DNA from: Mobilitalea sp.
GTDB lineage: Bacteria > Bacillota_A > Clostridia > Lachnospirales > Lachnospiraceae
Direction: 5' to 3'
Assembly (NCBI GenBank): GCA_029974875.1
Contig: JARKQP010000864.1
Span: 1 to 8,089 of the forward strand
DNA length: 8,089 nt
Shown in pieces: positions 5,510 through 8,089 of this stretch (position 1 is the stretch's first letter; each line of letters starts with the position of its first letter). The translations under genes and the position numbers were made by a program. The notes under the pieces were generated by a model. That model had not been told where the DNA came from and made no database searches. It saw only the letters and a program-made list of their open reading frames with translations.

Positions 5510-6082
5510 ATGGGATATTATAATGACAATTATAATAGTACGGTAAAGGAAGTGTTAGCCGAGATAGATAAAGCACTTGGTGCAGTAGACCAGGAGTCTG
5601 TAGAAAAATTTGTTGCAGCTGTACTGGAGGCTGACCAGGTATATTTTGTAGGAGTGGGAAGAGTTCTCATTTCCCTGCAGGCAATCTGCAAGAGACTTGC
5701 GCACCTTGGCATTAAGACACACTATGTTGGAGAAATCACGGAGCCGGCAATCACAGAAAAAGATCTGCTGGTGGTCGGGTCAGGAAGCGGAGGATCCTTG
5801 TTCCCGTTAGGAATCGCTAAGAAAGCATACGGGATCGGAGCAAAGATTGTTCACATCGGCTCCAATCCAAACAGTGAGATGAAGGATTTATGCGAATTCA
5901 TGGTACGCATTCCGGTAAGGACAAAAAATTATCTGGATGACGAGATTGATTCTGTACAGCCTATGACTTCTCTTTTTGAACAGGGGCTCCTGCTTTTCGG
6001 AGATGTGGTAGCAAAGATGATCATTGATGAACGTAAGATCGATATGAAAAGCCTTTGGAGATATCACGCAAATCTTGAGTAA
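5510..6082 (+). CDS. SIS-domain sugar-phosphate isomerase (6-phospho-3-hexuloisomerase/HxlB-like)
   Basis: Single SIS-domain protein of 190 residues, the typical HxlB size. Family members interconvert 3-hexulose 6-phosphate and fructose 6-phosphate and usually form tetramers. The phosphosugar-binding features are GVGR (48-51) and the serine/glycine loop GSGSGG (90-95), followed by AKIVHIGSNPNS (111-122). TSLFEQG (153-159) carries the glutamate expected for isomerisation. There is no helix-turn-helix, so it is not an RpiR regulator. Ribosome binding is by AGGAGAAGAGG (5492-5502). It lies 29 bases after the epimerase, suggesting that the two act on consecutive or alternative sugar phosphates. 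The RuMP formaldehyde pathway pairs HxlB with HxlA, but no HxlA-type synthase is visible, so a role in rare-hexose phosphate isomerisation is more likely. Confidence 0.85.
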   Translation: MGYYNDNYNSTVKEVLAEIDKALGAVDQESVEKFVAAVLEADQVYFVGVGRVLISLQAICKRLAHLGIKTHYVGEITEPAITEKDLLVVGSGSGGSLFPLGIAKKAYGIGAKIVHIGSNPNSEMKDLCEFMVRIPVRTKNYLDDEIDSVQPMTSLFEQGLLLFGDVVAKMIIDERKIDMKSLWRYHANLE

Positions 6083-6105
6083 GCAAAGCACGGAAGGTGA
6101 TGGCT

Positions 6106-7167
6106 ATGAATAAGAATTTAATGAAATATTGCGGAAGTCTCCAGCAGCTGGTCTATGCAAGACCAATCATTTATAAAGAGGGACGTGCTGAACATCTGAA
6201 CGCGATTGAAGCAAAATGTGGAGATATTTCTTTTCATTCAGCAGCCGATAAGGCACTGGATATTACAGATTTTTCCTATAAGGGAATGAATATGACTTTT
6301 CTGGCAAAACCGGGACTGGAGGGAAGAAACCAGTATGGCACGAATTGGGAAGAAGCACTCAGAAGTATCATGGGAGGCCTGTTCTTTACCTGTGGCCTGG
6401 AAAATATCTGTGCGCCATGTACGGTAGGCGGAAAAGATTACCCAATGCACGGAAGAATACGTACAACTCCTGCAGAACATGTGAGTACGGACGTGGTAAG
6501 TGAAGGCGATACCTGTAAACTGATTATTTCCGGGGAGATGCGGGAAGCTGAGCTGTTCGGTGAAAATATGGTACTCCGCAGAAGAATTGAGAGTGTTTTG
6601 GGTGAAAACAGTATTACTGTAACTGACGAGATTGAGAACCAGGCATTTCGCGCGGAACCTCTGATGCTGCTGTACCACTGCAATAGGGGTTATCCATTCC
6701 TGAATGAAAATTGCCGGCTGTATGCTCCGACCGGGAAGGTAACGGGCAGGGAACAATTCTCCGTAGAACATGAAGAACACTGGAACATGATGGAACCGCC
6801 AATTGACAACGAATGTGAATATGTATTTATTCACGACCTGCAGTCTGATGAAAATCTGGATACGGTCGTACTGGTGGCAAACCACGAGCTGAACATTGGA
6901 CTTACAATCGAATTTAACCAGAAAAATCTTCCGTACTTTATGGAGTGGAAGTCCATGGCTTCCGGAGATTATGTTCTGGGACTGGAACCGTCTAATTCCA
7001 GCGTATATGGCAAGCTGTACCACATTGAAAATAACAGCGTCCATTATCTCCAGCCCTTCGAGAAAGAAACGAACACCCTGAAGTTCTCTGTGATTGAAGG
7101 CAAAGGGGAGCTTGAAAAGGTTATTGATAGAATTAGTAAGATAAAAGGACAAAAGGAGAATCAGTAA
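6106..7167 (+). CDS. DUF4432 aldose 1-epimerase-like (mutarotase fold) protein
   Basis: Galactose-mutarotase-fold protein, 353 residues from ATG 6106. GGAAGG at 6092-6097 is eight bases before that ATG; upstream GTG 6097 and ATG 6100 are too close to or within it. Features of the DUF4432 family are PMHGRI with H115, LYHCNRGYPFL with H191 and N193, and GLEPSNS with E294, in positions suited to acid-base chemistry at an anomeric carbon. No signal peptide is present, so it is cytoplasmic. It follows the SIS gene by 23 bases and its stop codon overlaps the next start (TAATG), indicating tight coupling to the isomerase. The likely role is interconverting anomers of the incoming sugar or of an intermediate. 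The family is poorly characterised and another sugar reaction is possible. Confidence 0.85.
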   Translation: MNKNLMKYCGSLQQLVYARPIIYKEGRAEHLNAIEAKCGDISFHSAADKALDITDFSYKGMNMTFLAKPGLEGRNQYGTNWEEALRSIMGGLFFTCGLENICAPCTVGGKDYPMHGRIRTTPAEHVSTDVVSEGDTCKLIISGEMREAELFGENMVLRRRIESVLGENSITVTDEIENQAFRAEPLMLLYHCNRGYPFLNENCRLYAPTGKVTGREQFSVEHEEHWNMMEPPIDNECEYVFIHDLQSDENLDTVVLVANHELNIGLTIEFNQKNLPYFMEWKSMASGDYVLGLEPSNSSVYGKLYHIENNSVHYLQPFEKETNTLKFSVIEGKGELEKVIDRISKIKGQKENQ

Positions 7168-7847
7168 TGAAAAGATCTGAAATCAATGCAGTAATCAAAA
7201 AGTTTGAGGCCATGCTGAACGAGTACAGGTTCGCCCTTCCGCCATTCCTGGGCTTTACCCCGGAGGATTGGGCGACCAAGGGTCATGAATATGATGAAAT
7301 CCGTGACAATGCCCTTGGCTGGGATGTGACGGATTATGGAGAGGGACATTTTGATACGCTCGGACTGGCACTTATCACAATCAGAAACGGCAATGTACAT
7401 AATCCAAAGTATAAAAAGATTTATGCTGAAAAGATTATGATGTGTGATTCCGGTCAGGTGTCACCAATGCATTATCATAAGAACAAAATGGAAGACATCA
7501 TAAACCGTGGGGGAAATGATATTATTTTCACTTTCTACAACACAAGCCCGGAGACAGGCGAATATCTTGATACGGATGTCCTGATCTGCCAGGACGGCAG
7601 ACAATATACTCTGCCGGCAGGCAGCAAGGTTACTCTCCGTAGAGGAGAGAGCATGACTTTATACCCGCATCTGGCGCATGAGTTCATTATTCCTGAAGGT
7701 GGGCCGGCCCTGATTGGTGAAGTATCTATGACAAACGATGACAATACAGATAACTTCTTCAAAGAGCCACTGGGAAGATATCCTGTCGTAGAAGAAGATG
7801 AACCGGCATACAGACTGCTTTGTAATGAGTACCCGGTTGTAAAATAG
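7167..7847 (+). CDS. D-lyxose/D-mannose isomerase family protein (cupin)
   Basis: Metal-dependent aldose-ketose isomerase of 226 residues, the normal length for the D-lyxose ketol-isomerase family (EC 5.3.1.15 group). The cupin metal site is complete: H102 and H104 in MHYHKNKMED, E109 in the same motif and H171 in LAHEF. K107 is part of the conserved HxHxxKxED pattern. Family members convert D-lyxose to D-xylulose and D-mannose to D-fructose, with variable activity on other sugars of like C2/C3 configuration. AAAGGAG (7151-7157), inside the preceding gene, is nine bases before the ATG, which overlaps that gene's stop by one base. In the operon it probably creates the ketose that the PfkB kinase phosphorylates. 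Some cupin isomerases of sulfoquinovose pathways are also of this general kind, so the substrate cannot be fixed from sequence. Confidence 0.9.
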   Translation: MKRSEINAVIKKFEAMLNEYRFALPPFLGFTPEDWATKGHEYDEIRDNALGWDVTDYGEGHFDTLGLALITIRNGNVHNPKYKKIYAEKIMMCDSGQVSPMHYHKNKMEDIINRGGNDIIFTFYNTSPETGEYLDTDVLICQDGRQYTLPAGSKVTLRRGESMTLYPHLAHEFIIPEGGPALIGEVSMTNDDNTDNFFKEPLGRYPVVEEDEPAYRLLCNEYPVVK

Positions 7848-8012
7848 ATAGACGATACACTTTTACCAATGATAAAAATAGCCTGTAAGAAAAAGTGAAA
7901 AAGCGAGCTAATAAATGCAATGATGATGCCTGGCAGGCCGTTGTATAAAAATTAAATAAAAGCAACGTGATAAATCACGTCAGCATATATAATTAAAAGG
8001 GAGGATTACAAA
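7848..8012 (+). promoter_or_regulatory. 165-base gap before the transporter gene with several inverted repeats
   Basis: CACTTTT (7858-7864) and AAAAGTG (7891-7897) are complementary. GCCTG-G-CAGGC (7928-7938) is a tight palindrome, and ACGTGAT-AA-ATCACGT (7965-7980) is a perfect 7-bp inverted repeat. There is no convincing T-tract terminator and no good -35/-10 pair, so transcription probably continues into the lipoprotein gene. The palindromes could be an operator, an mRNA-processing or stabilising hairpin, or a second control point for the transporter genes. Confidence 0.4.
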
Positions 8013-8089
8013 ATGAAGAAAAAAGTATTATCAGCATTAATGGCAGCTTTGATGGTTGCAACTTTAACAGCATGTGGAAGTGCATCAAC
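8013..8089 (+). CDS. Lipoprotein, probably sugar ABC transporter substrate-binding protein (3' end outside window)
   Basis: Only the first 25 codons are visible. They encode a bacterial lipoprotein signal: basic n-region MKKK, a hydrophobic core of Leu, Ala, Met and Val, and the lipobox LTAC with the lipidated cysteine at residue 21, followed by GSAS. GGGAGG (7999-8004) sits eight bases before the ATG. The protein would be anchored on the outside of the membrane. Its place directly behind a sugar catabolic operon makes a solute-binding protein of a sugar ABC importer the natural reading. Nothing in the visible residues specifies the ligand. Confidence 0.75.
   Translation, partial: MKKKVLSALMAALMVATLTACGSAS

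Noticed and set aside
4776..6082. RuMP formaldehyde-fixation pair (HxlA-HxlB)
   Set aside because: The SIS protein resembles HxlB, but its barrel partner has Rpe-type motifs (SPSL, HVDILDGHF, NPGF) and not those of hexulose-6-phosphate synthase.
6238..7152. Long 304-codon open frame on the minus strand opposite the DUF4432 gene
   Set aside because: It is a shadow frame. The plus-strand gene has family motifs, a ribosome binding site and operon spacing; the minus-strand translation has low-complexity, non-protein-like features and no ribosome binding site that I can see.
1..8089. CRISPR array, tRNA or rRNA genes
   Set aside because: No regularly spaced direct repeats and no tRNA or rRNA signature sequences were seen on either strand.

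Overview
The window looks like a piece of a Gram-positive, low-to-moderate GC Clostridia chromosome, most likely a gut-type Lachnospiraceae. The reasons are strong AGGAG-type ribosome binding sites, AT-rich intergenic DNA, a typical sigma-A promoter, a lipoprotein signal peptide ending in an LTAC lipobox, and proteins that resemble Firmicutes families. No database search was possible, so the taxonomy is inference.

Layout. (1) Positions 1-746 hold the 3' part of an iron-siderophore ABC transporter ATPase of the YclP/CeuD type, unrelated to what follows. (2) Positions 747-881 are a short, highly structured intergenic stretch that resembles the right end of an IS200/IS605-type element. (3) Positions 882-2117 (minus strand) encode a ROK-family transcriptional repressor. 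(4) Positions 2118-2862 are a 745-base divergent intergenic region with no intact gene. It is a mosaic of two copies of a ROK-type operator, two diverged copies of a roughly 110-base promoter region, a strong terminator hairpin, and the 3' remnant of an unidentified minus-strand gene. (5) Positions 2863-7847 form one plus-strand operon: class II ketose-bisphosphate aldolase, PfkB sugar kinase, ribulose-phosphate-3-epimerase-like enzyme, SIS-domain (6-phospho-3-hexuloisomerase-like) isomerase, DUF4432 aldose-epimerase-like protein, and a D-lyxose/D-mannose isomerase family cupin enzyme. (6) From 8013 the window runs into the start of a lipoprotein, probably the substrate-binding protein of a sugar ABC transporter.

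How they work together (inference). The sugar would enter unphosphorylated through the ABC importer that begins at the right edge. The DUF4432 protein would interconvert anomers, the cupin isomerase would make a ketose, and the PfkB enzyme would phosphorylate it. The epimerase and SIS isomerase would rearrange the sugar phosphate, and the aldolase would cleave the phosphorylated ketose to trioses. The ROK protein, transcribed divergently, probably represses both itself and the operon through near-identical operators in front of the two transcription units, with the sugar or a sugar phosphate as inducer. The enzyme set does not match a standard mannose, lyxose, allose or RuMP pathway, so the true substrate is open. 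This uncharacterised rare-sugar operon and its unusual control region are the most interesting content here.
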